The notes below the pieces were generated by a model, which was not told the DNA's origin, did not search any database, and saw only the letters and a list, made by a program, of their open reading frames with translations. The position numbers and the translations under genes were made by a program. Below, one piece after another: positions 17,398 to 23,643 of a stretch of DNA of 33,398 nt (position 1 is its first letter; each line of letters opens with the position of its first letter). This DNA comes from a virus: positions 1 to 33,398 of IMG/VR virus record IMGVR_UViG_3300023179_000312; one strand, written 5' to 3'.

Positions 17398-17910
17398 TTA
17401 ATCGATGTTTTGTTCAATATATTTAATATCTAATAAAGATCTTTTTTTGCCTTGTAAATCTAATCCATATCCATAAATCCATTCATCTCCAATTACAAAT
17501 CCATAATAATCTACAAGATTTTTACTTTCAGGTCGACATATTAACGTTACCGTTTTAACATCTGTTGCTCCCAAATCTTTATAAATAGAAGATAAGCTTT
17601 TTAAGGTATTACCTGTGTCTACAATATCATCTATAAGAAATACTGTTTTGTTTTTTACATTATTACTTAATATTGATTTAATAGTTAATCCTTGACTCTC
17701 CGTTCCATTTTCATAACTTGATACTTGAATAAATTCAATATCAACATCAGAATTAAGTTCACGAACTAGGTCAGAGAAAAATAAAAAAGCGCCGCGTAAT
17801 ACGCACACAAACACAAGATTATTATTTTTTGAATAGTCTTTGTTAATTTCATTTGCTAAAGTTTTAATTCTTGATTGAATTTTTTCCTTAGATATAAGTG
17901 TTAGCTCCAT
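17398..17910 (-). CDS. hpt: Hypoxanthine phosphoribosyltransferase (170 aa)
   Basis: This is a type I phosphoribosyltransferase of the Hpt family. The pyrophosphate loop VLRGA lies at 37-41, the PRPP-binding signature VFLIDDIVDTGNTL at 90-103, and the late loop GYGLD followed by a RSLLDIKYI tail at the end. It converts hypoxanthine or guanine plus PRPP to IMP or GMP, salvaging purines from degraded host nucleic acid for phage replication. Length is normal. The start overlaps the end of thioredoxin by 10 nt, implying coupled translation. Confidence 0.93.
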   Translation of the reverse strand: MELTLISKEKIQSRIKTLANEINKDYSKNNNLVFVCVLRGAFLFFSDLVRELNSDVDIEFIQVSSYENGTESQGLTIKSILSNNVKNKTVFLIDDIVDTGNTLKSLSSIYKDLGATDVKTVTLICRPESKNLVDYYGFVIGDEWIYGYGLDLQGKKRSLLDIKYIEQNID

Positions 17911-18167
17911 TTTTCTACGATAGTTTGAATATCCTTAATAGGTTTAATTCCTGTAAATGAATCTACTTTATTAAAGTCTTTAACAAATACAAATGTCGGC
18001 ACAGATTGTACATCATATAAAGATACTAAGTCAGAATCTTTATCAACATCAACTCGTATAATTTTTACTTTAGTAGTGTCTAAAGTTTCTTCAAATTTAT
18101 CAATTGCTGGCTTCATAGCTCTGCAAGGTCCACACCAGGGTGCAGAAAAATATAATATATCTAACAT
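17901..18167 (-). CDS. Thioredoxin (88 aa)
   Basis: A compact thioredoxin fold with the catalytic CGPC pair (Cys12-Cys15 in FSAPWCGPCRAMKP) and the cis-proline loop SVPTFVF. It lacks the N-terminal helix of host TrxA and is somewhat short. Phage thioredoxins and glutaredoxins supply reducing power to ribonucleotide reductase; none is in this window. The ATG lies only 3 nt after a TATCTTTA promoter box and begins the trx-hpt operon. Confidence 0.92.
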   Translation of the reverse strand: MLDILYFSAPWCGPCRAMKPAIDKFEETLDTTKVKIIRVDVDKDSDLVSLYDVQSVPTFVFVKDFNKVDSFTGIKPIKDIQTIVEKWS

Positions 18168-18203
18168 ACCTAAAGATAATAAAAATATTTCAAATTTCCT
18201 AAT
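18168..18203 (-). promoter_or_regulatory. Class A promoter motif upstream of thioredoxin
   Basis: Minus-strand TATCTTTA (18178 to 18171), with an upstream TTAGGAAATTTGAAATAT block, followed by GGT and the thioredoxin ATG. Placement suggests a leaderless or near-leaderless mRNA if it acts as the core promoter. Confidence 0.5.
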
Positions 18204-18210
18204 AAAAAAT

Positions 18211-18240
18211 AAAAAAACAGCGATTTTTTAGGTCGCTGTT
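18211..18240 (-). terminator. Rho-independent terminator
   Basis: An 8-bp hairpin, AACAGCGA paired with TCGCTGTT (9-nt loop), followed by T residues on the minus strand. It ends the transcript of the YkuD-like gene. Confidence 0.8.
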
Positions 18241-18265
18241 TGATTATCAATTAGTTTAAGTTATT

Positions 18266-18856
18266 TTACTTAATATCTGCGCTTTCAATTAACGTATAAG
18301 TAAAAGAAGAACCATGTACTTTTGCAGCTTCTTTTGCAATTACCATAAATGAATCAAAATCAGCCGATTTTTTAAATACCTGACAACCTTCTGACCAATT
18401 CTCAACATAAGTAGAATCAGCGCCAGCTTTATGAATATTAATTCCAAAAACGCCTGTTTCAGTTTTACTTTCATCATAAGTCATATCTTTGTTAGCATCT
18501 CTATATACTTTTACTGGTTTAGCTTGTTTTAAAGCTTCGTATTTACCTTGGTGTAATCCAATAGTATGTGAACCTCTGTATTGTCCTTCTACTAAACGAG
18601 CAACTCCATTTGCATTATGAAATTCTTTTACTCCTTTTGTGCCCGGGTCGGTTGTACATTGCCATTGTTTAAATACCCATTGTCCGTTAACTTTGTAAGA
18701 TACTGTCATAGTATCATCAAAAACGTTAGTAACTTTGTTACCTGTTGCAGAGTTTCTAACTCCTACGATGTTTAAATCATAATCTTTTGCGCCTTCAAAC
18801 CAAACATATCCTTTTGATTTAACTGCGGCTTCGATTTGTTCTTTTGTGTATGCCAT
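18266..18856 (-). CDS. YkuD-like cysteine enzyme, probable lysis protein (196 aa)
   Basis: The segment TGVFGINIHKAG, followed about 12 residues later by WSEGCQVF, resembles the His...(S/T)xGC catalytic signature of YkuD (L,D-transpeptidase-fold) enzymes, which act on peptidoglycan. The central TTDPGTKGVKEF and GLHQGKYEALKQAKPVKVYR segments match a phage protein family I know from Bacteroidota phages, often annotated as endolysin or L,D-transpeptidase-like. It has no signal peptide, so a holin would be needed for export. It is monocistronic: a class B box 19 nt upstream and a terminator downstream, as expected for a late lysis gene. Peptidoglycan cleavage is inference. Confidence 0.75.
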   Translation of the reverse strand: MAYTKEQIEAAVKSKGYVWFEGAKDYDLNIVGVRNSATGNKVTNVFDDTMTVSYKVNGQWVFKQWQCTTDPGTKGVKEFHNANGVARLVEGQYRGSHTIGLHQGKYEALKQAKPVKVYRDANKDMTYDESKTETGVFGINIHKAGADSTYVENWSEGCQVFKKSADFDSFMVIAKEAAKVHGSSFTYTLIESADIK

Positions 18857-18875
18857 ATTGTTAAATAAATTTAAT

Positions 18876-18883
18876 ATAATTAT
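18876..18883 (-). promoter_or_regulatory. Candidate late promoter box (class B)
   Basis: ATAATTAT followed by ATTAAATTTATT on the minus strand, 19 nt before the ATG at 18856 of the YkuD-like gene. Confidence 0.45.
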
Positions 18884-18906
18884 CTAACAACGTACATTTA
18901 AACAGT

Positions 18907-18931
18907 AAAAAAGCCCGAAATAAATCGAGCT
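18907..18931 (-). terminator. Rho-independent terminator
   Basis: Minus-strand AGCTCGA pairs with TCGGGCT (one U-G pair; 6-nt loop) followed by T residues. It lies 10 nt past the stop of the 64-residue gene. Confidence 0.75.
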
Positions 18932-18940
18932 TTATTATTT

Positions 18941-19135
18941 TTAATTAACTAAAAAGATAATGTCTATTAGACTATCTAAATCATTAGCTTTTATATATCC
19001 TCCTTCGGGAATCATGTCACGATAATCACCTCCGGCAAAATAGGCTGTTATATGCTCCCGTTTAATAGCATACCAAACACCTTCATACGTATTATTCCAT
19101 AATACATAATCATATAAAATATTATTTGTTTCCAT
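18941..19135 (-). CDS. Small protein, unknown (64 aa)
   Basis: No recognised family. A mixed alpha/beta, aromatic-rich protein (YDYVLWNNTYEGVWYAIKRE). It starts 1 nt after the DUF458-like gene and is followed by a clear terminator, so gene reality is well supported by context. Confidence 0.7.
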   Translation of the reverse strand: METNNILYDYVLWNNTYEGVWYAIKREHITAYFAGGDYRDMIPEGGYIKANDLDSLIDIIFLVN

Positions 19136-19136
19136 A

Positions 19137-19607
19137 TTATTTACAAATTTGATCTGCTACTCTAACACTATACGCATCATGTGGCTTCCATCTAGCTTCA
19201 TATCCAGAAGCTTCAACATAACCAACTGCTGAACGTAAAATCGTATTTGATTGGTATTTTGGATCTTCATTAAAATCTAAATCAATATTTTTAATAGATA
19301 ATCCACCATCTCTTAACATATTTGAAACTTCAACAGAACGTTCTACCTCACCCCATAATCTAGTATATTTATCTTTAATCTTAGGTAAAATTTCTTTTGC
19401 AAAGATTACATGAGCACCTTTACCAGAATCATTTTCATTAAAGTGCATAACAACAACCGTAGCATATATAGTACAGCGTTTACCATTTTGCGAGTCAGTA
19501 CCAACATACAGTTTAGTGTCTGGCTTAAAACGTAATATGTTATTGATATATTCTAATATATCCGTTACGTTTTCATGCGTACTTAAAGATTTAAATTGTA
19601 GGTTCAT
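19137..19607 (-). CDS. DUF458/YkuK-like RNase H-fold protein (156 aa)
   Basis: The segment KLYVGTDSQNGKRCTIYATVVV near residues 32-53 matches the start of the DUF458 (YkuK) family, a RNase H-like fold in which D38 would be the first catalytic carboxylate. Further family-like parts are ERSVEVSNML and the C-terminal KPHDAYSVRVADQIC, where Asp residues complete the acidic cluster. Biochemical function of the family is not established; nuclease activity is inferred from fold. The ATG overlaps the stop of the GIY-YIG gene (4 nt). Confidence 0.8.
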   Translation of the reverse strand: MNLQFKSLSTHENVTDILEYINNILRFKPDTKLYVGTDSQNGKRCTIYATVVVMHFNENDSGKGAHVIFAKEILPKIKDKYTRLWGEVERSVEVSNMLRDGGLSIKNIDLDFNEDPKYQSNTILRSAVGYVEASGYEARWKPHDAYSVRVADQICK

Positions 19608-20284
19608 AACCGATCTCCTTTCTTATAATTATTGTTAGAATATCCCTTTCTGCCTCGCAACCATCCTTCTTTTAAAAAAAGAGTTAATTCAGATAATGGT
19701 ATTTTTTTATATATATTATTTTTGTTTATCCAACATGTGCCAAATTGCGAATTTGCCTCTTTAACTGACTTACCTTTCTTAGCTAAAGACATTTTTGATA
19801 TAGTCGCGCCTGAATGTGTTTTTCCTTTAAAGGAGCCTACTTTACCTTTCCAATAGGAAACTCGTCCTTTTCTAGAAGTACTCATATTTATATACCTACG
19901 TCTAACCCAATCTGGGTCTGTATCTATTAATATTCGCTGCTTTTTGTTAGACTCATATGCCCCGTTACGTGCAATATCCGATGTAAATCCTCCACGTCCT
20001 CCACACTTTAAATTTAAACATAATATATTATCAATCATTTCTTGATTAACTATATATTTTTCTCTTTCGGCTAATAATTCCCGCGACTCGCAATATTCTA
20101 ATATTTCAAATTTAAAGTTATCAATACCATATTTTTGAATTGATCTTTTTATTCTAACGCCACTACCTAGATATCCATCTTTTAAATTTGATGTTGAATG
20201 CATCCCAATATAAAATGTATTATCTATTAAATTAGTAGTTTTATATATAAAATGATATTTTTTATCCTTATTAATATTTGACAT
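19604..20284 (-). CDS. GIY-YIG homing endonuclease (226 aa)
   Basis: The N-terminal catalytic domain shows FIYKTTNLIDNTFYIGMHST (GIY-YIG core) and later YGIDNFKFEILEYC and LAEREKYIV with the conserved Glu. The middle holds basic NUMOD3-like repeats (GSFKGKTHSGATISKMSLAK). This layout matches T4 Seg-type mobile endonucleases. I used ATG at 20284; the frame reaches 20314 only with a TTG start. It lies at the 3' border of the tRNA array, a frequent site for such genes, and has a class B box 10 nt upstream. Confidence 0.9.
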   Translation of the reverse strand: MSNINKDKKYHFIYKTTNLIDNTFYIGMHSTSNLKDGYLGSGVRIKRSIQKYGIDNFKFEILEYCESRELLAEREKYIVNQEMIDNILCLNLKCGGRGGFTSDIARNGAYESNKKQRILIDTDPDWVRRRYINMSTSRKGRVSYWKGKVGSFKGKTHSGATISKMSLAKKGKSVKEANSQFGTCWINKNNIYKKIPLSELTLFLKEGWLRGRKGYSNNNYKKGDRL

Positions 20285-20294
20285 AATCTTTATT

Positions 20295-20302
20295 ATAATT
20301 AT
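20295..20302 (-). promoter_or_regulatory. Candidate late promoter box (class B)
   Basis: ATAATTAT followed by AATAAAGATT on the minus strand, 10 nt before the ATG at 20284 of the GIY-YIG endonuclease. Confidence 0.4.
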
Positions 20303-20326
20303 GCCCAATTTCAAAAAGTACTACGG

Positions 20327-20400
20327 TGTGTTTAGTCGGATTCGAACCGATCGCTTTATGTACCACAAACATACGTGCTAACCGCTAACACTATAAACAC
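20327..20400 (-). tRNA. tRNA-His (GTG)
   Basis: Acceptor GTGTTTA pairs fully with TAAACAC. The anticodon arm is TATGT-TTGTGGT-ACATA, giving anticodon GTG. The T loop is TTCGAAT. A G at position -1 is encoded (20401), as expected for tRNA-His, but the discriminator is A rather than C. No CCA is encoded. It is the last tRNA of the array. Confidence 0.92.
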
Positions 20401-20419
20401 CATGTTAATCAACTTAATG

Positions 20420-20492
20420 TGCTCTCTAAGAGATTCGAACTCCTATCTCTCGGTTCGTAGCCGAGTGCTCTAATCCATTGAGCTAAGAAAGC
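20420..20492 (-). tRNA. tRNA-Arg (ACG)
   Basis: Acceptor GCTTTCT/AGAGAGC (one G-U). Anticodon arm CTCGG-CTACGAA-CCGAG gives ACG. D and T arms are canonical, discriminator A. Reading all CGN codons efficiently would need host TadA editing of A34. Confidence 0.93.
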
Positions 20493-20608
20493 AAATTATT
20501 AGGTCACCGATAACACCTAATGTGAAGGGTAAAGTTTTGTCTAATTTATCTTACGATACATAGTCGCAGGTTCCCTCTTATTCTTTAACCCGAGTCGGTT
20601 TTAAGTTG

Positions 20609-20681
20609 TAATCCTAACAAGATTCGAACTTGTATCAAGCCCTTAGAAGGGGCGTATGCTATTCCGTTGCACCATAGGATT
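20609..20681 (-). tRNA. tRNA-Arg (TCT)
   Basis: Acceptor AATCCTA/TAGGATT. Anticodon loop CTTCTAA gives TCT for AGA/AGG, which are favoured arginine codons in an AT-rich genome. The outermost anticodon-stem pair is mismatched; the other arms are regular. Confidence 0.9.
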
Positions 20682-20888
20682 AATTTAAATAAGTTAATAG
20701 CCGCGATTTTGTATCTCTTCTATCATTTATCTTTGCCACAACCCGATCATTATTAAGAAACCGACACTCTAGATCTGTTTGTGTTGCTGCTTGTGCGGTT
20801 ATAACGATGGAATTTAATCAACATCTCCCGCAGTAGGTTTTGCAGTCGCGAACTTCCTCTGTTCCCAGCGATAGACTCACTTATTTCG

Positions 20889-20969
20889 TACCCCAAGAGA
20901 GATTTGAACTCTCACGCCTTTCGGCACCGGTTTCTAAAACCGGCATGACTACCATTCCAACATTGGGGC
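20889..20969 (-). tRNA. tRNA-Leu (TAG)
   Basis: A class II tRNA with a long variable arm. Anticodon arm CCGGT-TTTAGAA-ACCGG gives TAG. The acceptor starts GCCCCAA and closes with a G-U at 1-72; discriminator A. Confidence 0.93.
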
Positions 20970-21191
20970 ATAATTCCCACCCTGAGGTTACAGGTGAGTA
21001 GATTTTAACGGTTTAGTTTTCTTAAAAACAAACACATTAGTGTCTTACCACATGAAAATATAAATCAACACTACTGGGAGAGGGTGTGTCGCTCCTCTTT
21101 GTTCCCACGATGTCCCACTCGCGCCGTAGACATTCTGCGAAATCATTCTTTAAGTCTTGATTCGAAGACTCTAAGTACCTCTTACTCATTG

Positions 21192-21275
21192 TGCTCCGAA
21201 CAAGAATCGAACTTGCACCCCCTTTCGAGGACAGGATTTTAAGTCCTGCGTGTCTACCAATTCCACCATCGGAGC
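21192..21275 (-). tRNA. tRNA-Leu (TAA)
   Basis: A class II tRNA. Acceptor GCTCCGA/TCGGAGC, anticodon arm CAGGA-CTTAAAA-TCCTG gives TAA, long variable arm, discriminator A. Confidence 0.95.
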
Positions 21276-21450
21276 ATTTTTTGCGGAGAGCATTGTAATC
21301 GAAACAAATCCGTTTTACTGAACCACTCGCTTAGCAGGCAGTGACAACATCCTAGTTGCTTTACTCTCCATATAGCAAGACTTCATAAGGGTCTAAGTTT
21401 CGCATCATTAAGCATCTCGCCACCACTTAATTTACTACTTCCTTACTTTG

Positions 21451-21523
21451 AGGGCGCGATTGGATTTGAACCAATGTAGCACGATTTTGCAGATCGGCAC
21501 TTAAACCACTCAGACACACGCCC
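21451..21523 (-). tRNA. tRNA-Cys (GCA)
   Basis: Acceptor GGGCGTG/CGCGCCC, anticodon loop CTGCAAA gives GCA, and the discriminator is U73 as required for Cys identity. The outermost anticodon-stem pair is mismatched. Confidence 0.92.
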
Positions 21524-21528
21524 AATTG

Positions 21529-21612
21529 CGGAGAGTCAGGGACTCGAACCCCGGAAGCTTTTACACCCGCTTGTTTTCAAGACAAGTTCCTCGCGCCAGC
21601 CGGACACTCTCC
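21529..21612 (-). tRNA. tRNA-Ser (TGA)
   Basis: A class II tRNA. Acceptor GGAGAGT/ACTCTCC, anticodon arm CTTGT-CTTGAAA-ACAAG gives TGA, long variable arm, G73. It lies only 5 nt from the Cys gene. Confidence 0.95.
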
Positions 21613-21718
21613 ATTAATATATAACATACGACATTCTTCCTCATACGAGCCACGGTCTTTAAGTGTATTACTTACGTCGTCGACCATCACACTGTTTCAC
21701 AGCCTGAGTTATATATTG

Positions 21719-21794
21719 TAGTCACTATTGGGTTCGAACCAATGATCTTCTCGGTGTAAACGAGATGCTTTAAAACCAACTAAGCGAAGCGACC
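21719..21794 (-). tRNA. tRNA-Val (TAC)
   Basis: Anticodon arm TCTCG-TTTACAC-CGAGA gives TAC. Acceptor GGTCGCT/AGTGACT with two G-U pairs; T arm perfect; discriminator A. Confidence 0.93.
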
Positions 21795-21877
21795 ATATAA
21801 ACTTACTAACGACTCGCAGTACGTTAAGACCCCCTTTAGCTAGCCACTAATAATTAATGTAGGATATAAGTTTATCG

Positions 21878-21949
21878 AGCTCAATACCGGTTACGATCCG
21901 ATGACCCTTGTTTACAAGACAAGCGTTTTACCAATTAAACTAATCGAGC
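21878..21949 (-). tRNA. tRNA-Thr (TGT)
   Basis: Anticodon arm CTTGT-CTTGTAA-ACAAG gives TGT. Acceptor GCTCGAT/ATTGAGC with one G-U. The T loop is ATCGTAA, so U54 is replaced by A, a small deviation; discriminator U. Confidence 0.88.
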
Positions 21950-21957
21950 TTTTATTG

Positions 21958-22030
21958 TATCGATGGTGAGATTTGAACTCACATTACCCACCTTATCAGG
22001 GTGGTGACTAAACCATTCATCCACATCGAC
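21958..22030 (-). tRNA. tRNA-Ile (GAT)
   Basis: Anticodon arm CCACC-CTGATAA-GGTGG gives GAT. Acceptor GTCGATG/CATCGAT with a G-U at 1-72; T arm perfect; discriminator A. Confidence 0.93.
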
Positions 22031-22042
22031 ATATTTTTGTTG

Positions 22043-22132
22043 CTGATTAAAAAGGAATTGAACCTTAATCCTGCTTCCCTTTTTAGGTTCCAAACCTATA
22101 CTCGTTCTACTGTGCCCCATACACCATAATCA
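22043..22132 (-). tRNA. Irregular tRNA-like gene, anticodon loop TTTGGAA
   Basis: The acceptor TGATTAT pairs with TTAATCA at six of seven positions, and the T loop is TTCAATT. The anticodon stem TAGG/CCTA encloses TTTGGAA, reading TGG (Pro) by geometry. However, the 90-nt length, the long region between anticodon and T arms and G73 look like a class II (Ser-type) tRNA. The D arm is poor. A regular tRNA-Pro(TGG) exists at 22972. It could be a decaying gene or a tRNA with altered identity. Confidence 0.5.
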
Positions 22133-22184
22133 TTCTGCAGTTTCGAACCTGCGAGCTCTTAAGGTAATTACTCCTAAGACTTTG

Positions 22185-22258
22185 TATTCCGTACGAGATT
22201 TGAACTCGCAATCTCCTCCTTGAAAGGGAGGTGACTTAACCAATTTGTCCAACGGAAC
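22185..22258 (-). tRNA. tRNA-Glu (TTC)
   Basis: Anticodon arm CCTCC-CTTTCAA-GGAGG gives TTC. Acceptor GTTCCGT/ACGGAAT, T arm perfect, discriminator A. Confidence 0.94.
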
Positions 22259-22268
22259 ATTAATTTTG

Positions 22269-22342
22269 TACTGCTAACGGGACTTGAACCCATAACCTTG
22301 ATGGTATAAGCATCCTGCGCCAACCAATTGCGCCATAGCAGC
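22269..22342 (-). tRNA. tRNA-Ile (TAT)
   Basis: Anticodon loop CTTATAC gives TAT, reading AUA without lysidine modification, which most bacteria need for their CAT-type tRNA-Ile. Acceptor GCTGCTA/TAGCAGT. AUA is frequent in this AT-rich phage. Confidence 0.92.
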
Positions 22343-22349
22343 ATTTTAT

Positions 22350-22422
22350 GTTCTCGCTCAAGGATTTGAACCTCGATTCAATGGCTCAAAACCATTTGTC
22401 CTGCCGTTAGACGAAACGAGAA
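22350..22422 (-). tRNA. tRNA-Gln (TTG)
   Basis: Anticodon arm AATGG-TTTTGAG-CCATT gives TTG. Acceptor TTCTCGT/GCGAGAA, discriminator C, T arm regular. Confidence 0.92.
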
Positions 22423-22519
22423 TTTAATTTAGGAGGCGTTACTATTATTCGCGCCTCCAAAGCTTCACAGCTTACAGCCTTCCGTCATTGTTTAGGCTGC
22501 TAACTTATTCATAAATGCG

Positions 22520-22591
22520 AGCACCATGAGAATTTTGAAATCTCGGCCTGAGGTTTGGAAAACCCCCGCTCTGCCTCTGAGCTAATGATGC
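22520..22591 (-). tRNA. tRNA-Gly (TCC)
   Basis: Anticodon loop TTTCCAA within GGGGT/ACCTC gives TCC. Acceptor GCATCAT/ATGGTGC, U73 as usual for Gly. It is the first tRNA after the promoter motif at 22602-22642. Confidence 0.92.
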
Positions 22592-22601
22592 TTATTTTTA
22601 A

Positions 22602-22642
22602 TATACTTAAAGATAAAGAAAACAATTCATATTTCCTAATCT
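22602..22642 (-). promoter_or_regulatory. Class A promoter motif inside the tRNA array
   Basis: Minus-strand TATCTTTA (22615 to 22608) then AGTAT, with the upstream block GGAAATATGAATTGTTTTC. It stands 17 nt before the 5' end of tRNA-Gly(TCC) and would start the second half of the tRNA array. Confidence 0.6.
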
Positions 22643-22664
22643 TTTTTTAAGTTTTTTAATCTTA

Positions 22665-22720
22665 ATAAAGCAGTTTTGCATAATAAAGATGATTGGTTTA
22701 TCATGCAAAATTTGCTTTAT
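22665..22720 (-). repeat. Long imperfect hairpin between tRNA transcripts
   Basis: Arms 22665-22681 and 22703-22720 are near-perfect inverted repeats (ATAAAGCA and TTTTGCAT on one side, ATGCAAAA and TGCTTTAT on the other). The hairpin starts 3 nt past tRNA-Met and precedes the next promoter motif, so it may end or protect the upstream tRNA transcript. No strong T-run follows immediately. Confidence 0.6.
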
Positions 22721-22722
22721 CG

Positions 22723-22796
22723 TAGCGAGTATAGGATTCGAACCTATGTCTAAGCCTTATGAGAGCTCCGTAAGAAACCAACTCTACCAACTCGCC
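22723..22796 (-). tRNA. tRNA-Met (CAT)
   Basis: Anticodon loop CTCATAA gives CAT. Acceptor GGCGAGT/ACTCGCT (G-U at 1-72), T arm ATAGG/CCTAT around TTCGAAT, discriminator A. The anticodon stem lacks the three G-C pairs of initiators, so elongator Met is likely. A lysidine-type tRNA-Ile is unlikely given the TAT gene. Confidence 0.9.
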
Positions 22797-22803
22797 ATTT
22801 TTG

Positions 22804-22876
22804 TGGAGCTACCGAGGTTTGAACTCGGGACTGAAGCTTGCAAAGCTACTGTGTTCGCCATCTATACCATAGCCCC
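22804..22876 (-). tRNA. tRNA-Ala (TGC)
   Basis: Anticodon loop TTTGCAA gives TGC. Acceptor GGGGCTA/TAGCTCC has the G3-U70 wobble that specifies alanine. One anticodon-stem pair is T-T. Confidence 0.94.
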
Positions 22877-22886
22877 ATTATTTTAG

Positions 22887-22958
22887 AGCACCACATCAGA
22901 CTTGAACTGATAACCTCTTCCTTGGCAAGGAAGCGCTCTACATTGGAGCTAGTGATGC
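22887..22958 (-). tRNA. tRNA-Gly (GCC)
   Basis: Anticodon arm CTTCC-TTGCCAA-GGAAG gives GCC. Acceptor GCATCAC/GTGGTGC, U73. The D loop (CCAATGTA) lacks the usual GG pair at 18-19. Confidence 0.9.
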
Positions 22959-22971
22959 AATTGGCCATTTG

Positions 22972-23044
22972 TAGCGTAGACCGGACTCGAACCGACATTG
23001 TCTTCATCCCAAATGAAGTGCCTCGACCATTAGGCTACTACGCT
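22972..23044 (-). tRNA. tRNA-Pro (TGG)
   Basis: Anticodon arm CTTCA-TTTGGGA-TGAAG gives TGG. Acceptor AGCGTAG/CTACGCT, T arm perfect, A73. Regular in every arm. Confidence 0.94.
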
Positions 23045-23055
23045 ATATTTTTTAG

Positions 23056-23128
23056 CGGTCTATACGGGAGTTGAACCCGTTCCATACTCCGTGACAGGGA
23101 GATATCTTAACCGTTTGACCTATAGACC
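23056..23128 (-). tRNA. tRNA-Asp (GTC)
   Basis: Anticodon loop CTGTCAC closed by CTCC/GGAG gives GTC. Acceptor GGTCTAT/ATAGACC, G73 as expected for Asp. Confidence 0.94.
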
Positions 23129-23230
23129 TAATTTCCTCCGGCGTACCCTTTCGGTTACGGAGGCAGATTACGTTGCTTTCGCAAGAGGCTTGATCTGGCA
23201 CAATATGTTAAAAATTAATAAATAAACTTG

Positions 23231-23318
23231 TGCACCCAGAGGGACTCGAACCCCCAACGGACTTACGTCTACCCCACTGGTTAAAAGCCAGTTGCTCTAC
23301 CAATTGAGCCATAGGTGC
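23231..23318 (-). tRNA. tRNA-Lys (TTT) with long variable arm
   Basis: All four arms are sound: acceptor GCACCTA/TGGGTGC, D stem GCTC/GAGC, anticodon ACTGG-CTTTTAA-CCAGT, and T stem GGGGG/CCCTC. The variable region is 20 nt instead of 5 and contains a mini-hairpin GAC-GTAA-GTC. Lys tRNAs are normally class I, so this is an unusual expansion. It is the only Lys tRNA in the window. Confidence 0.92.
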
Positions 23319-23400
23319 ATATTTTTTAATTCGTGCACTCTATACTCTGATATAGCAATGCACTTCTAACGTTTTCGTTTCATTTTATTTTAATTTTCTG

Positions 23401-23472
23401 TGGGACGGAAGTGACTCGAGCACTATGCAGTTCGGTTTTACAGACCGTCTGACCAACCCTGGGCGTCGTCCC
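23401..23472 (-). tRNA. tRNA-Tyr (GTA), divergent
   Basis: Anticodon stem CGGT/ACCG encloses CTGTAAA, giving GTA. Acceptor GGGACGA pairs at six of seven positions. The T loop CTCGAGT departs from the TTCGAAN rule, and the variable region is short for a bacterial Tyr tRNA. Identity rests on the anticodon. Confidence 0.78.
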
Positions 23473-23483
23473 TTATTTATTTG

Positions 23484-23555
23484 CTGTGATGGAGAATTTC
23501 GAAATCTCGGCTCTTTGCTTAACAGGCAAACACTCTTCCTCTGAGTTACATCACA
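23484..23555 (-). tRNA. tRNA-Asn (GTT)
   Basis: Anticodon arm TTTGC-CTGTTAA-GCAAA gives GTT. Acceptor TGTGATG/CATCACA, G73; one T-T mismatch closes the T loop. Confidence 0.93.
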
Positions 23556-23562
23556 ATAATTG

Positions 23563-23633
23563 CACGGATACTAAGATTCGAACTTAGATCGAAGGTTTTG
23601 GAGACCCGTATGCTACCATTGCACCATATCCGC
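23563..23633 (-). tRNA. tRNA-Trp (CCA)
   Basis: Anticodon loop CTCCAAA gives CCA. Acceptor GCGGATA/TATCCGT, G73 as expected for Trp, T arm perfect. Confidence 0.93.
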
Positions 23634-23643
23634 ATATTTTTTG

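Noticed and set aside
20285-20314. N-terminal extension of the second GIY-YIG protein.
   Set aside because: It needs a TTG start and would run through a promoter-like box; the conserved domain starts after the ATG at 20284.
21935-22120. Minus-strand 61-codon frame with an ATG.
   Set aside because: It spans two tRNA or tRNA-like genes and is explained by them.
22136-22184. An additional tRNA between the Glu gene and the irregular tRNA-like gene.
   Set aside because: Only a T-arm-like stem-loop is present; about 50 nt leaves no room for acceptor and D arms.
22689-23074. Plus-strand open frames across tRNA genes.
   Set aside because: They are antisense to well-formed tRNAs and have no protein-like features.
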